Source: Lachnospiraceae bacterium
Lineage (GTDB): Bacteria; Bacillota; Clostridia; Lachnospirales; Lachnospiraceae
Length of the DNA stretch: 64,000 nt
Direction: 5' to 3'
Assembly: GCA_910576335.1 (NCBI GenBank)
Contig: CAJTIU010000004.1
Location: 186,001-250,000 of the forward strand
Positions 36,311 to 45,411 of the stretch are shown piece by piece (within the stretch, counting starts at the first letter, position 1; each line of letters starts with the position of its first letter). The notes beneath the pieces were generated by a model. The model searched no databases. It was not told the origin of the DNA and saw nothing but the letters and a program-made list of their open reading frames with translations. Made by a program: the position numbers and the translations under genes.

Positions 36311-36381
36311 AGCAGATAACGGGAGTCGAACCCGCCTCTCCGGCTTGGGAAGCCAGTGTTCTACCGATGAACCATATCTGC
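36311..36381 (-). tRNA. tRNA-Gly (anticodon CCC)
   Basis: 71 nt on the minus strand. The acceptor stem GCAGATA pairs with TATCTGC, the D arm GTTC/GAAC is intact, the anticodon stem CTGGC/GCCGG encloses loop TTCCCAA with anticodon CCC, and the T arm is GCGGG-TTCGACT-CCCGT. The discriminator is T. CCA is not encoded; the gene runs directly into a run of T residues. Confidence 0.95.
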
Positions 36382-36459
36382 TTATCAAAATCATTATACC
36401 TCTATTTCTCCAAAAAATCAACCCCCAATGGATTATTTTTCAAAAACCGCCGTTCATTT

Positions 36460-36491
36460 TGTTACTGTGAACGGAGTGAACAGTAACCTCA
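36460..36491. repeat. Family C short palindrome
   Basis: TGTTACTGT and ACAGTAACC flank GAACGGAGTGA; the end CAGTAACCTCACT matches the end of the element at 31060. It directly abuts a truncated regulator gene. Confidence 0.6.
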
Positions 36492-36498
36492 CTTTTGT

Positions 36499-36640
36499 AT
36501 CCGACTTGCAACACAGGTGCTGTATATCCATACGAATACAATGTATAACCGCATTTCCAAAATCCGGGATGATTTTAAACTGGATCTGGATGACATCACT
36601 CTGGTTGACAATATTGATTTTTTTCCTAGAATATCACTGG
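36499..36640 (+). pseudogene. C-terminal helix-turn-helix remnant of a PucR/CdaR-type regulator
   Basis: The plus-strand frame reads LATQVLYIHTNTMYNRISKI followed by RDDFKLDLDDITL. This is the hallmark HTH of PucR/CdaR-type regulators, where YxHxNTxxYRIxKI is conserved. Nothing upstream of about 36499 is coding; a family C palindrome stands there. Downstream it runs into the 3' end of the AAA_14 gene on the other strand. It is a gene fragment, not a functional gene. Confidence 0.65.
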
Positions 36641-36652
36641 TACAGACAGGTA

Positions 36653-37963
36653 TTATATATATTTCCCCATCTCTCCAACTAAATACAGCGGAACGTTTAC
36701 CATCCATTCCTGTTTTCTGTAGTTCGACATGGAGGTTCTTACCGCCTTCCTGATCCGGAATTTCTCACAAAAAAACCGAAGACTTTTTGCCTGAAGATTC
36801 TCCTCGGCCTTCACTTCAATCGGCACAATCCCATCTTCATTCTGCAAAATAAAGTCAACCTCTGACGGTGTTGTATCCGATGACCAGTAGAAAATATCAT
36901 TCTCCGGGTCGTTCACCAGCTGCTGCAGCACATACTGCTCTGTAAGCGCTCCCTTAAACTCCTCAAACATACGGTTTCCTTCCAGAATCAGCTTTGCACC
37001 CAGCCTTGTCATTGCACCAAGAAGACCAATATCTAAGATGAATAATTTAAACGCGCGGAAATCCTGGTATGCACGCAGCGGGAAATCCGGCTTTTTTATA
37101 CGGTTAATCCTGTAGACAAGCCCGCAGTCAGCAAGCCATGTAAGAGCCACCTCATATTCCCTCGCTCTTGCGCCCTCCCGCACCAGACCATATACGAATT
37201 TCTTATTCTCCCTTGCCAACTGGGTAGGAATGGAATTCCAAAGCATCCGGATTCTCGTGACGATCTCTGCCGGAGCATGCTTTGAAAAATCATTCTCATA
37301 AGCACTGAGCAGCCTGTTCTGTACCACACGCACTTTTTTTAGATCCTTTGAATTTATGTATGTTACAACTGCTTCCGGCATGCCTCCGACATAATAATAC
37401 ATTTTTAGGTAATCAATGTACTTATTTTTAAAAACCGTAATCATTCTTGTGTCACCGGACTTCAAAAGCTCAGTAAGCGGCTCTTCACCGCAGGCGCAGA
37501 GAAATTCCTGATAATCTAATGGATAAAGGTCTAAAAACTCCACCTTTCCTACCGGAAATGATGTACCTTCATGTAAAGCAACGCCTAAAAGCGAACCTGC
37601 CGCTGCCACATGATATTCCGGGGCGTTTTCGCAAAAATATTTAAGAGATTTTAGCGCTCTCGGAATTTCCTGAACTTCATCAAAAATAATCAGCGTATCC
37701 TCCGGGGTTATCTTAAATCCAACCGCAATCTCCAATGCAGAAATAATGCGTTCTATATCGAACGCATCGCGGAATACATCCTGCATCACTTCATTTTCAT
37801 CCATAGAAATATATGCACATTTCTCGTAACATGTCCGCCCGAACTCCTTCATCAGCCATGTCTTGCCAACCTGCCTTGCTCCCCTGATAATCACAGGCTT
37901 TTTTGCCGGATCATCTTTCCATTTTTTCAGACTTTCCATAAGCTTGCGGTACAAGGTGCACAC
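36653..37963 (-). CDS. AAA_14/DUF4143 family ATP-binding protein
   Basis: 436 residues. Walker A is GARQVGKT (28-35) and Walker B is DTLIIFDEVQEIPRALKSLK. The C-terminal DUF4143 domain contains PIEVKAEEN, a PD-(D/E)XK-like ExK motif, after ENDIFYWSSDTTPSEVDFI. Such proteins are common and have been described as possible toxin-like or defence-linked ATPases; the role is not known. It is a distant relative of the gene at 61233. The promoter is not obvious. The 33-bp tandem repeats lie just upstream. Confidence 0.9.
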   Translation of the reverse strand: MCTLYRKLMESLKKWKDDPAKKPVIIRGARQVGKTWLMKEFGRTCYEKCAYISMDENEVMQDVFRDAFDIERIISALEIAVGFKITPEDTLIIFDEVQEIPRALKSLKYFCENAPEYHVAAAGSLLGVALHEGTSFPVGKVEFLDLYPLDYQEFLCACGEEPLTELLKSGDTRMITVFKNKYIDYLKMYYYVGGMPEAVVTYINSKDLKKVRVVQNRLLSAYENDFSKHAPAEIVTRIRMLWNSIPTQLARENKKFVYGLVREGARAREYEVALTWLADCGLVYRINRIKKPDFPLRAYQDFRAFKLFILDIGLLGAMTRLGAKLILEGNRMFEEFKGALTEQYVLQQLVNDPENDIFYWSSDTTPSEVDFILQNEDGIVPIEVKAEENLQAKSLRFFCEKFRIRKAVRTSMSNYRKQEWMVNVPLYLVGEMGKYI

Positions 37964-38059
37964 CTCCTCTGCATTGATTCCAAGATATAAGTGTCAATGG
38001 CTATACTGATGCCTGTTCCATCATTATATCTTATTATATGCATTTCCGCAATGCGATAT

Positions 38060-38137
38060 ACACATTTTCTTTAGGAGTTTTATCTTCTGTTTACACATTT
38101 TCTTTAGGAGTTTCATCTTTTGTTTACACATTCTCTT
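38060..38137. repeat. 33-bp tandem repeat, two units and a partial third
   Basis: Unit one at 38060-38092 and unit two at 38093-38125 begin ACACATTTTCTTTAGGAGTT and differ at two positions; a partial third unit starts ACACATTCTCTTCATGAC at 38126. On the minus strand the units are A-rich and precede the AAA_14 gene... they lie in the 197-bp gap between the AAA_14 gene start and the end of the broken ATPase gene. Confidence 0.85.
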
Positions 38138-38160
38138 CATGACTTTTCTCCCCAGTCTGG

Positions 38161-39281
38161 CTACACAACCGCTTCTACAGTCGTTTTACCGCCAGTTCTA
38201 ACCTCCCTCAGGCCTGTTTTCTTATTCCTGTTAAAGTTGAAGCTTAACATATATCCTCTGTCTTTACGATAATAATCCAAATATTCAGACAGCTGTGCTT
38301 CACCTCTTTTGTTATATTCATCTCCATACCATATTTTCAGCTCAACAATGAACTGTTCTCCCAGATTATCCACAATGACATCCGTTCGCCTTGCATCCCT
38401 TGTCTGTGCTTCAATATAGTAATTGCCTGTTCCGTTAATGATCGGCCTTAGAAACATCAGAAAAATCTTCCGCCCATGTTTTTCAACAAATCTGTCATCG
38501 CTGACGCTGTAAATATCTGCAAAATACTCCACAAACTTTTTTAGCGTCATGTCCATACCCAAACGTCCGTCACGAATAAAATAATTTTTATCACGCTGTG
38601 CCAGAGTTCCAATGCCAGATGAAAGCTCATCCTCCGAAAGGAAACAATTATAAAGGCGCATTTCAAAAATCCGGTTTGCAATCTGAATCCTCTTGTTCCT
38701 GTTGACTGTATAGCCAGACATATGGGAAAGATTGATTTCTTTTGTATCAGGATTATATGAAAATTCCTTTCCCTGAAATAAAATTGCCTGAAACATCTGT
38801 TTCATGAAAGGATACTCGGCAAGATGCCGGATCATACTTTCAAACAGCGGCGAATGATCTGTCAGTATTTTTTTACAGCCTCTTCAATTCTAGCCCCTGA
38901 CCACGCTTTCTGCGTTTTCTCATCAATAAATTTACAGATCGCAGAAACAAGCACCGGATACCCAGATGTATACTGGTAAATCTCTTCTGCCATCTCCGCG
39001 GTGGACATTCCTGTATGGTAATCTTCCTCATATTCTTCAAGCATGGACATAATCTGAGCAGATGAAAAGCTCATGTCAATGTCAAAATCTGCAGCAATAT
39101 TCCATGGACTAATGTATAAATGCTCTGTATCAGGGCAGAGTTTTAATTTTAGATTCTTTATGTCATATACTCCCGCAAGAATGACAGAGTGAAAAATCGG
39201 CACATCCTCACGTTCCTGATAATAATCTCTGAGCTGTGCCAAAAAGTCAATGAATACCTGATTATTGCTTGCACTGTCAAA
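38161..39281 (-). pseudogene. AAA-ATPase/PD-(D/E)XK nuclease gene, 5'-truncated and frameshifted
   Basis: The frame from 39281 to 38862 starts at DSASNNQVFIDFLAQLRDYY, equal to residue 149 onward of the intact-start relative at 29814, so its first 148 residues including Walker A are lost. It stops at VKKY-TGA. An A7 run (38869-38875) there needs one more A to continue in frame as ILTDHSPLFESMIRHL and on through 38161. The C-terminal part keeps the nuclease signature TDVIVDNLGEQFIVELKIW (D and ExK). A family A palindrome stands exactly at the 5' breakpoint. Confidence 0.8.
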
Positions 39282-39320
39282 TCGGGGACGGGGCATTTTT
39301 AAAAATGCCCCGTCCCCAAT
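39281..39320. repeat. Family A palindrome, copy 3 (at a gene breakpoint)
   Basis: ATCGGGGACGGGGCATTTTT faces its complement with a single mismatch (39283 against 39318). It stands where the homology of the broken ATPase gene begins. No loop. Confidence 0.9.
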
Positions 39321-39350
39321 AATCATCTTTACAGCAACATGCTTTAAAGA

Positions 39351-39432
39351 TATAATGATGTAAGCGTCAAAAGATCATGCTTTTTCATGCAAGCATGAAA
39401 CGCATGAACTTTTGACGCTTGTATCATATAAT
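39351..39432. repeat. Family B palindrome, full-length copy
   Basis: 82 bp, with outer arms TATAATGATGTAAGCGTCAA and TTGACGCTTGTATCATATA, and an inner palindrome around CATGCAAGCATG. The reverse complement matches the copy at 59000-59080 nearly base for base. It lies 40 bp upstream of the MATE gene. Confidence 0.9.
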
Positions 39433-39472
39433 AGTAAAGCAAACAATTGTTTACATTAATCGAGGTGAATCT

Positions 39473-40828
39473 ATGACATCACATATTAAAAGCATGACAG
39501 AGGGACATCCCTCTTCCCTTATTTTTTCTTTTGCACTGCCCCTTATGGTGGGCAATGTTTTCCAGCAGCTTTATACCGTGGTAGACACTATGGTAGTTGG
39601 GAAGTTTCTCGGCGTAGGAGCCCTTGCCGCCCTGGGGGCAGCAGACTGGATGAACTGGATGATGCTTGGTATCATCCAGGGTTTCACACAGGGATTCGGG
39701 ATTCTGATGGCGCAGGAATTCGGGGCGAAGAAATATGAGGATCTGCGAAAAAGCGTGGGAAATTCCACGGTTCTTTCTCTCCTTTCCTCCGTCTTCCTAC
39801 TTGTAACCGGACAGCTTCTGGCACGTCCCGTCCTGATGTTTCTTCAGACTCCCCCGGAAATACTTGAGAATGCACTTTTGTACCTGAGAATTATGTATGC
39901 GGGTGTTCCGGTGGTAATGGCATACAATCTGCTGGCAGCCATCCTGCGTTCGTTAGGAGACGGCAGGACGCCTCTTCATGCCATGATTGTAGCGGCAGTC
40001 ACAAATATTATTTTAGACCTTATATTTGTGCCGGTTCTTGGGTGGGGGATTGCAGGGGCTGCAGCTGCCACGTTAATCGCGCAGCTTGTCTCCAGCCTGT
40101 TCTGTCTGTACCATATCGGGAAAATAGAGCTTCTAAAGCTTTCGTCCCGACATTTCAGATTCCAGGACAGGCATCTGCCTTTACGCCTTTTCCTGCTAGG
40201 TTTTCCAATGGCATTTCAAAATGCAATTATTTCTGTAGGCGGAATGATTGTGCAGTTTGTGGTCAATGGATTCGGCGTGATTTTTATCGCCGGATTTACG
40301 GCAACAAATAAGCTCTATGGCGTGCTAGAGGTTGCCGCGACCTCTTATGGCTATGCCATGGTCACTTATACAGGCCAGAACCTGGGAGCCCGAAAGACAG
40401 AACGTATTCGCAGAGGAGTTAAAGCAGCGCTTCTAATTGCACTGTTTACATCATTAATCATTGCGGGGGCCATGCTCCTTGGAGGCAGGGTGATTCTTGG
40501 ATGGTTTATTTCGGGAACTCCAACGGAGGCCAGGCAGGCGTTACAGATTGCCTATTATTATCTCGCAGTCATGAGCATCTGCCTGCCCATCCTTTATACT
40601 CTTCACATTACACGTTCCGCGATTCAAGGGATGGGAAATACGCTTCTTCCGCTGGTATCTGGGATCGCAGAGTTTATCATGCGGGCAGTAACGGCCATAT
40701 TTCTTCCAGTACTTATTGGAGAAAAGGGAATTTTCTATGCGGAGGTCATGGCATGGACAGGAGCCACCGTCATACTGGTCATCAGTTATTTTGCTGTTAT
40801 CAGGAAGATGGAGCTGCTGTTCAAATGA
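39473..40828 (+). CDS. MATE family efflux transporter
   Basis: 451 residues from the ATG at 39473, which follows GAGGTG; an upstream in-frame ATG lacks a binding site. Twelve membrane helices are expected. Landmarks are LPLMVGNVFQQLYTVVDTMV, the QEFGAKKYEDLRKSVGN loop, and in the second half YTGQNLGARKTERIRRG. It is related to the pump at 19246 but not a recent duplicate. Substrate unknown. It converges with ung. Confidence 0.94.
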   Translation: MTSHIKSMTEGHPSSLIFSFALPLMVGNVFQQLYTVVDTMVVGKFLGVGALAALGAADWMNWMMLGIIQGFTQGFGILMAQEFGAKKYEDLRKSVGNSTVLSLLSSVFLLVTGQLLARPVLMFLQTPPEILENALLYLRIMYAGVPVVMAYNLLAAILRSLGDGRTPLHAMIVAAVTNIILDLIFVPVLGWGIAGAAAATLIAQLVSSLFCLYHIGKIELLKLSSRHFRFQDRHLPLRLFLLGFPMAFQNAIISVGGMIVQFVVNGFGVIFIAGFTATNKLYGVLEVAATSYGYAMVTYTGQNLGARKTERIRRGVKAALLIALFTSLIIAGAMLLGGRVILGWFISGTPTEARQALQIAYYYLAVMSICLPILYTLHITRSAIQGMGNTLLPLVSGIAEFIMRAVTAIFLPVLIGEKGIFYAEVMAWTGATVILVISYFAVIRKMELLFK

Positions 40829-40900
40829 GTGCGGCCTTGATTTGCCCGGTATCACACTGTGGTTTTCCAGAGCATTCATCTGTTCTGGCTCTCAGTATAA

Positions 40901-41569
40901 TTATTCAATCTGCCAGTCTACCGGCTCCGCCCCGTGAGCTTCAAGAAATGCATTAGCCTGACTGAAAGGTTTGCTGCCAAAGAAGCCTCTGAACGCTGAC
41001 AGGGGGCTTGGATGGGGCGCCTTCAGAATCAGATGGTCTGGGTTGTTTAGCATCTGCGCCTTCCGCTGGGCGGGGCTTCCCCACAAAATAAATACGATTG
41101 GCCTGTCCTGGCTGTTCAGTGCCCTGATTGCCGCATCTGTGAATTCCTCCCATCCGATTTCCCTGTGGGAATTTGCCTGGTGGGCGCGCACGGTAAGCAC
41201 TGTGTTCAGCATCAGCACTCCCTGCTGCGCCCATTTGGTCAGGCAGCCGTGATCCGGGATCCTGCAGCCCAGGTCATCATGAAGCTCCTGATAAATATTG
41301 ACAAGGGACGGCGGAATATCCACCCCCTTTTTTACAGAGAAACAAAGGCCGTGGGCCTGGCCATGGTTGTGATATGGATCCTGCCCCAAAATCACAACCT
41401 TTACCTTATGCAGAGGCGTCAGATGGAATGCATTAAAGATATCCTCTGCCGGAGGGAATACAAGCCCTGTCTTATATTCCTGATTCACGGTCTGAAATAA
41501 CTTTTTATAGTATGGCTTCCCAAACTCGTCTTTTAATGCTTCCAGCCAGTCGTTATTAATTGCTGCCAT
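40901..41569 (-). CDS. ung: Uracil-DNA glycosylase
   Basis: 222 residues from the ATG at 41569 (GGGAGG upstream); the longer frame adds eleven residues without a binding site. Family 1 motifs are complete: the water-activating motif GQDPYH (Asp64, His67) and the leucine-loop motif HPSPLSA (His186). The enzyme removes uracil from DNA to start base excision repair. It stands alone between the MATE gene and a family C repeat. Confidence 0.97.
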   Translation of the reverse strand: MAAINNDWLEALKDEFGKPYYKKLFQTVNQEYKTGLVFPPAEDIFNAFHLTPLHKVKVVILGQDPYHNHGQAHGLCFSVKKGVDIPPSLVNIYQELHDDLGCRIPDHGCLTKWAQQGVLMLNTVLTVRAHQANSHREIGWEEFTDAAIRALNSQDRPIVFILWGSPAQRKAQMLNNPDHLILKAPHPSPLSAFRGFFGSKPFSQANAFLEAHGAEPVDWQIE

Positions 41570-41647
41570 ATATTTCCTCCCATTCCTTGTATAATTTGAC
41601 AAAGTCCCTCAGATACTTCATTTATTTCCAATTCCTGATTACAGTCT

Positions 41648-41793
41648 GTTACCATTCACGGACTAACCGTCCGCCCATAGTAACCATCCAACCCATTTAA
41701 AAGTCGCTTTCAGCGCGGGGCTGGATGTCGGAAACCGTCACTTTACCGGCCCGGATGCCGTGCAGCGGGGTGCACGGCCCCGTGAATAATAAC
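41648..41793. repeat. Family C element, 146 bp
   Basis: Ends are GTTACCATTCACGG and CCGTGAATAATAAC. The interior holds ATCCAACCCATTTAAAAGTC (compare CCGGCCCATTTAAAAGTC at 29726) and a GCCGTGCA/TGCACGGC stem. The right end touches the hisF stop codon. Confidence 0.7.
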
Positions 41794-42554
41794 TACAGTC
41801 TTACAGATATCCCCTGCTCCCGTAGATACTTCTTGACTTCCCGGATTTCCAGTTCTTTATAATGGAACAGTGACGCCGCCAGCGCCGCGTCCGCTTTCCC
41901 GTCCGTAAGCGCCTCTTTAAAATGCTCCAGGTTTCCTGCTCCCCCTGACGCGATGACCGGGATGGATACTGCCTCTGCCACTGCTCTTGTAAGTTCCAGG
42001 TCGTATCCAGCCTTTGTTCCGTCGCAGTCCATGCTGGTAAGCAGAATCTCGCCTGCGCCAAGCTTTTCCACCTTTGCCGCCCACTCCAGGGCATCAATCC
42101 CCACATCAATACGCCCGCCGTTTTTATAAATATTCCAGCCGCTTCCGTCTGCCCGTCTCTTTGCGTCAATTGCTACCACCACACACTGGCTCCCGAACTT
42201 GTCCGCTGCGTCTGAAATCAGCCCCGGTGTATTGATGGCTGATGAATTAATGGAGATCTTGTCCGCTCCTTCCCTTAGAAGTGCCCTGAAATCCTCCACT
42301 GTACGGATACCGCCTCCTACGGTAAAGGGAATGAACACCGTCTCCGCCACCCTGCGGACCATATCCACCACCGTCTGCCTCGCATCTGAGGAAGCGGTAA
42401 TATCAAGGAATACCAGCTCATCCGCTCCTTCCCTGTCATATGCCCTTCCAATCTCAACCGGATCCCCAGCATCTTTAAGATCCACAAAATTCACGCCTTT
42501 TACTACCCGTCCGTTATTTACGTCCAGACAGGGAATGATTCTCTTCGTATGCAC
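41793..42554 (-). CDS. hisF: Imidazole glycerol phosphate synthase, cyclase subunit
   Basis: 253 residues, the standard HisF length. Catalytic Asp11 is in [14 protein letters not shown] and Asp130 in VVVAID, both at the classical positions. Phosphate-binding loops TVGGGIRT and IASGGAGN are intact. With HisH it makes imidazole glycerol phosphate and AICAR in histidine synthesis. It follows hisH by six bases. The other his genes are not in the window. Confidence 0.98.
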   Translation of the reverse strand: MHTKRIIPCLDVNNGRVVKGVNFVDLKDAGDPVEIGRAYDREGADELVFLDITASSDARQTVVDMVRRVAETVFIPFTVGGGIRTVEDFRALLREGADKISINSSAINTPGLISDAADKFGSQCVVVAIDAKRRADGSGWNIYKNGGRIDVGIDALEWAAKVEKLGAGEILLTSMDCDGTKAGYDLELTRAVAEAVSIPVIASGGAGNLEHFKEALTDGKADAALAASLFHYKELEIREVKKYLREQGISVRL

Positions 42555-42560
42555 CTTCTC

Positions 42561-43178
42561 TTACCCCTCCGTCTGTATCTCCACAAAATTTTTCAGAATC
42601 TGTATCCCGGTATCACTGCTCTTTTCTGGATGGAACTGGCAGGCAAATACATTTCCATTCTCCACAGAAGCATGGATCTCTGTGCCATATTCGGTCACTG
42701 CTGTTACAATACCTGCATCCTCTGCCCGGAGATAGTAGGAATGAACGAAATAAACATAGGGTTCCTCAGGCAGCCCGGCAAAGAGCCTCCCGCTTCTCGG
42801 AAACCTCAGTGAATTCCACCCCATGTGGGGGATCTTTAATCCGCCGCTTTCTGGTATGCGGACAATCTCACCCTTTAATACGCCAAGCCCTTTTACTCCC
42901 GGCGATTCCTCACTGCTCTCAAATAGAAGCTGAAGCCCCAGGCAGATGCCGAGAAATGGCGTATTCTTCCTGACCACCTCATGGATTACTTTGTCCAATC
43001 CGAATTGTTCAAGCTTGCCCATGGCGTCTCCAAATGCGCCCACTCCTGGGAGAATTACTCTGTCCGCTCCGAGAATCGTCTCATGGTCTCTTGTGACAAC
43101 CGCCTCCTGCCCCAGAAGCTTAAGCGCTTTTTCTACACTTTTTATATTTCCTGCATCATAGTCAATAATTGCTATCAT
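42561..43178 (-). CDS. hisH: Imidazole glycerol phosphate synthase, glutaminase subunit
   Basis: 205 residues. A class I glutamine amidotransferase with nucleophile Cys79 in [11 protein letters not shown] and His183/Glu185 in CQFHPEKS. It supplies ammonia to HisF, encoded six bases downstream. The pair is separated from the rest of the histidine pathway in this window. The stretch upstream (43179-43253) carries no other gene. Confidence 0.98.
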   Translation of the reverse strand: MIAIIDYDAGNIKSVEKALKLLGQEAVVTRDHETILGADRVILPGVGAFGDAMGKLEQFGLDKVIHEVVRKNTPFLGICLGLQLLFESSEESPGVKGLGVLKGEIVRIPESGGLKIPHMGWNSLRFPRSGRLFAGLPEEPYVYFVHSYYLRAEDAGIVTAVTEYGTEIHASVENGNVFACQFHPEKSSDTGIQILKNFVEIQTEG

Positions 43179-43253
43179 CTGTTCCTCCCTGCTGCAAACC
43201 AGCTTTTACAAAGTATTCTTATTTTACCATACATCACAGGGTTTTGCTACAAC

Positions 43254-43295
43254 AATCTGGGACGGGGTATTTTTAAAAATACCCCGTCCCAGATT
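43254..43295. repeat. Family A palindrome, copy 4 (3' of the substrate-binding protein gene)
   Basis: Perfect 42-bp palindrome with left arm AATCTGGGACGGGGTATTTT and no loop. It ends seven bases before the stop codon of the binding-protein gene and would be last on that operon's transcript. Confidence 0.9.
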
Positions 43296-43302
43296 CATGA
43301 TT

Positions 43303-44469
43303 TTACGGTAATACTGTATTCTGGATTTTTTCTACTAGCTCCTGGTCTTCCAGTAATTTCTGAAACAGCTCCTCGCCGGCTGTATAATACTGCTTTCCAT
43401 CGGTCCCTTCTGGCAGGTCCCCTGATTCTATCAGTGTTTTTACTGTATAATTTACAGTCTTCTCCCAGTATCTGTCGCTGTCTGGATTGTAGAATCCTTC
43501 CTTTGCCTCGTCCACAGATACCAGATCGTCAAATTCTGTCATGAATGTCTTCCATTCTTCGGCCGGCGTCTCTGTTCCTGATGTTTCGGTAAATAACCGG
43601 GCGGCTACTTCGGAGAATTTGTCCTGGTCTGCATCAAATGCATTGACTGCCCCGAAGATCAGTGCCTGCAGCTTTATGGCTGTCTCCTGGTTATTTTCCA
43701 GGAAATCGGTTGTTGTCATCCATGTATCGAACCACAGTCCTGCCTCACCCAGAATATCTGAGCCTCCTATATTGATAAAATCCCCCTGATTCATAAGTGA
43801 TCTCTGCTGCGGAAGGCTTCCGATGTAAAAGTCTCCGGTTCCGGACAATAGGGCATTTGCGGCCTTTGCGTCATCTCCAAAGTTCATAAAGGTAACGTCC
43901 TTTTCTGTCAGGCCCACCTGGGCAATTGCATCTAGTATCAGTGCTTTTCTCTGTGGAATGATGCAGAAGGTCTTTCCCTTCAGGTCATTCAGCCTCTGCT
44001 CCTTTGCAGCCTCAATGTCCCCGTTTTTCTCCTCAACCAGCTCGTCCCACGAACTCAAGTTTCCTTTTCTCCCTACAAAGAAGAACCCTTTAAAATCTCC
44101 GAGGGGTGTAAAATTAACAAGGTTAGGGCTGCCGCTTACGCATGCAAGATGCTCCGATATGCAGGAACCGCTGATCACAACGTCTCCCCTGACCAGGGAC
44201 TGGGCCCCTGCCGATGTGGATGATACCACCTGCAGGTCAAGATCCAGTCCGTATTCCTTATCAAGCCCTGTCTCATGCGCTACTGACAGGACTGCATACA
44301 TGGGGTACGGCGTAACTCCTATCCCGACTTTTATAATTTCCTGCGTCCCGCCTGTATCCTCCTGTTCATTACCTGCCGGTTTATTTCCGGGATCTTCTGC
44401 GTTTCCACACCCTGCCAGTGCAAATATCATACATAAAACCAATAAAACAGACAGCATCTTTTTCTTCAT
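43303..44469 (-). CDS. ABC importer substrate-binding lipoprotein (SsuA/NMT1 type)
   Basis: 388 residues from the ATG at 44469, which follows CGGAGGAAG; an in-frame ATG seven codons earlier lacks a site. The signal ends in LAGC with lipid-bearing Cys21. The mature protein has the NMT1/SsuA layout: KVGIGVTPYPMYAVLSVAHE, then the EYGLDLDLQVV and ALLSGTGDFYIG elements. Ligands in this group include sulfonates, taurine, pyrimidine precursors and aromatics; the one here is unknown. It is the last gene of a LacI-controlled operon with a permease, an ATPase, two amidohydrolases and an M24-fold protein. Confidence 0.9.
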   Translation of the reverse strand: MKKKMLSVLLVLCMIFALAGCGNAEDPGNKPAGNEQEDTGGTQEIIKVGIGVTPYPMYAVLSVAHETGLDKEYGLDLDLQVVSSTSAGAQSLVRGDVVISGSCISEHLACVSGSPNLVNFTPLGDFKGFFFVGRKGNLSSWDELVEEKNGDIEAAKEQRLNDLKGKTFCIIPQRKALILDAIAQVGLTEKDVTFMNFGDDAKAANALLSGTGDFYIGSLPQQRSLMNQGDFINIGGSDILGEAGLWFDTWMTTTDFLENNQETAIKLQALIFGAVNAFDADQDKFSEVAARLFTETSGTETPAEEWKTFMTEFDDLVSVDEAKEGFYNPDSDRYWEKTVNYTVKTLIESGDLPEGTDGKQYYTAGEELFQKLLEDQELVEKIQNTVLP

Positions 44470-44503
44470 AATCTTCCTCCGTATCTTCATTTAAAACGAT
44501 TGT

Positions 44504-45394
44504 TTACAGGTATAGTGCCGCCGCATTCTTCCCAAGGATCCCTTCGATCTCTTCTTTTTTAAATAACGGCCATCCACATCTTTCGCAGATCTGATTTAAC
44601 TCTTCTTTCAGATAATGTATCCATGCCTTTAGGTCATTTGCCGGATTCTCACCGAACAGGTCGTACCCTGCCGCCACATAGTCCGAGGCAAACATCACTC
44701 TGTCCAGTACGCCATATTCTTTTGCAAGCACCAGATTTTTTGCAAGCCAGGCTGGCCGCACGAAATTCATCGCCAAATCGCAGTACAGCTTCTTATGATT
44801 CGTCATTAATACAAACAGATGCTCGCTGAAAGGGTAGCCGCTGTGCTCGACAATTAAGGTGAGATTCGGAAAATCTACCATGACGTCGTTCAGATATTCC
44901 ATCTGTACATATTTTGTCGGGGACAGAATGGCCGGGCCCATCTGCGCCGAATGATGATACTGTACTACCACCTGATGCTCCTGCGCAAATTCATAATATG
45001 GATATACTATGGCTGAATTTGACAGATATTGCCCGAAGGGCGGCGTAAAAAGCACCCCTCTGAATCCTTGCCCGAGGATTCGTTGTTTAAAATATGCAAA
45101 CTTTTCCGGATAAAATCTGCCTGCCGCATCATTCGGCTCAATGCTTACAAACGGGATAAAGAAATCCGGATATTTTTCGTAGCATTCTAATACATACTCC
45201 TCTCCAAAATTGTTTCCCCAAATACGGCTCATGTCCTGCCCCATGCACACGGCTTTGTCGATCCCTGCCTCTTTCCACCAGCCCACAAGCTGGTCAATAT
45301 TTGTATCTTCCGGAATCCCAAGCTTCATATCCGTATTCTTTTTCACATCAAAATTCACTTTACGTGTCAGATGCATATGGGAATCAATAATCAT
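44504..45394 (-). CDS. Amidohydrolase_2 family metal-dependent enzyme (paralogue 2)
   Basis: 296 residues. The TIM-barrel metal site is visible: His6 and His8 in IDSHMHL, His147/His148 in QYHHSA, His184 in VEHSGYP and Asp238 in FASDYVA. The group includes decarboxylases and lactonases that act on small carboxylated ring compounds. It is a close paralogue of the next gene upstream (same length, same motifs, about two thirds identical by eye). Both lie in the importer operon, so they probably act on the imported compound or successive intermediates. Confidence 0.9.
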   Translation of the reverse strand: MIIDSHMHLTRKVNFDVKKNTDMKLGIPEDTNIDQLVGWWKEAGIDKAVCMGQDMSRIWGNNFGEEYVLECYEKYPDFFIPFVSIEPNDAAGRFYPEKFAYFKQRILGQGFRGVLFTPPFGQYLSNSAIVYPYYEFAQEHQVVVQYHHSAQMGPAILSPTKYVQMEYLNDVMVDFPNLTLIVEHSGYPFSEHLFVLMTNHKKLYCDLAMNFVRPAWLAKNLVLAKEYGVLDRVMFASDYVAAGYDLFGENPANDLKAWIHYLKEELNQICERCGWPLFKKEEIEGILGKNAAALYL

Positions 45395-45411
45395 AACATC
45401 ACCATTCCTCT

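Noticed and set aside
38060-38137. CRISPR array
   Set aside because: The 33-bp units are directly adjacent with no spacers, only two and a fraction occur, and there are no cas genes.
38869-38875. Programmed ribosomal frameshift in the ATPase/nuclease gene
   Set aside because: The same gene has lost its first 148 codons including Walker A, so decay or sequencing error is more likely than programmed control.
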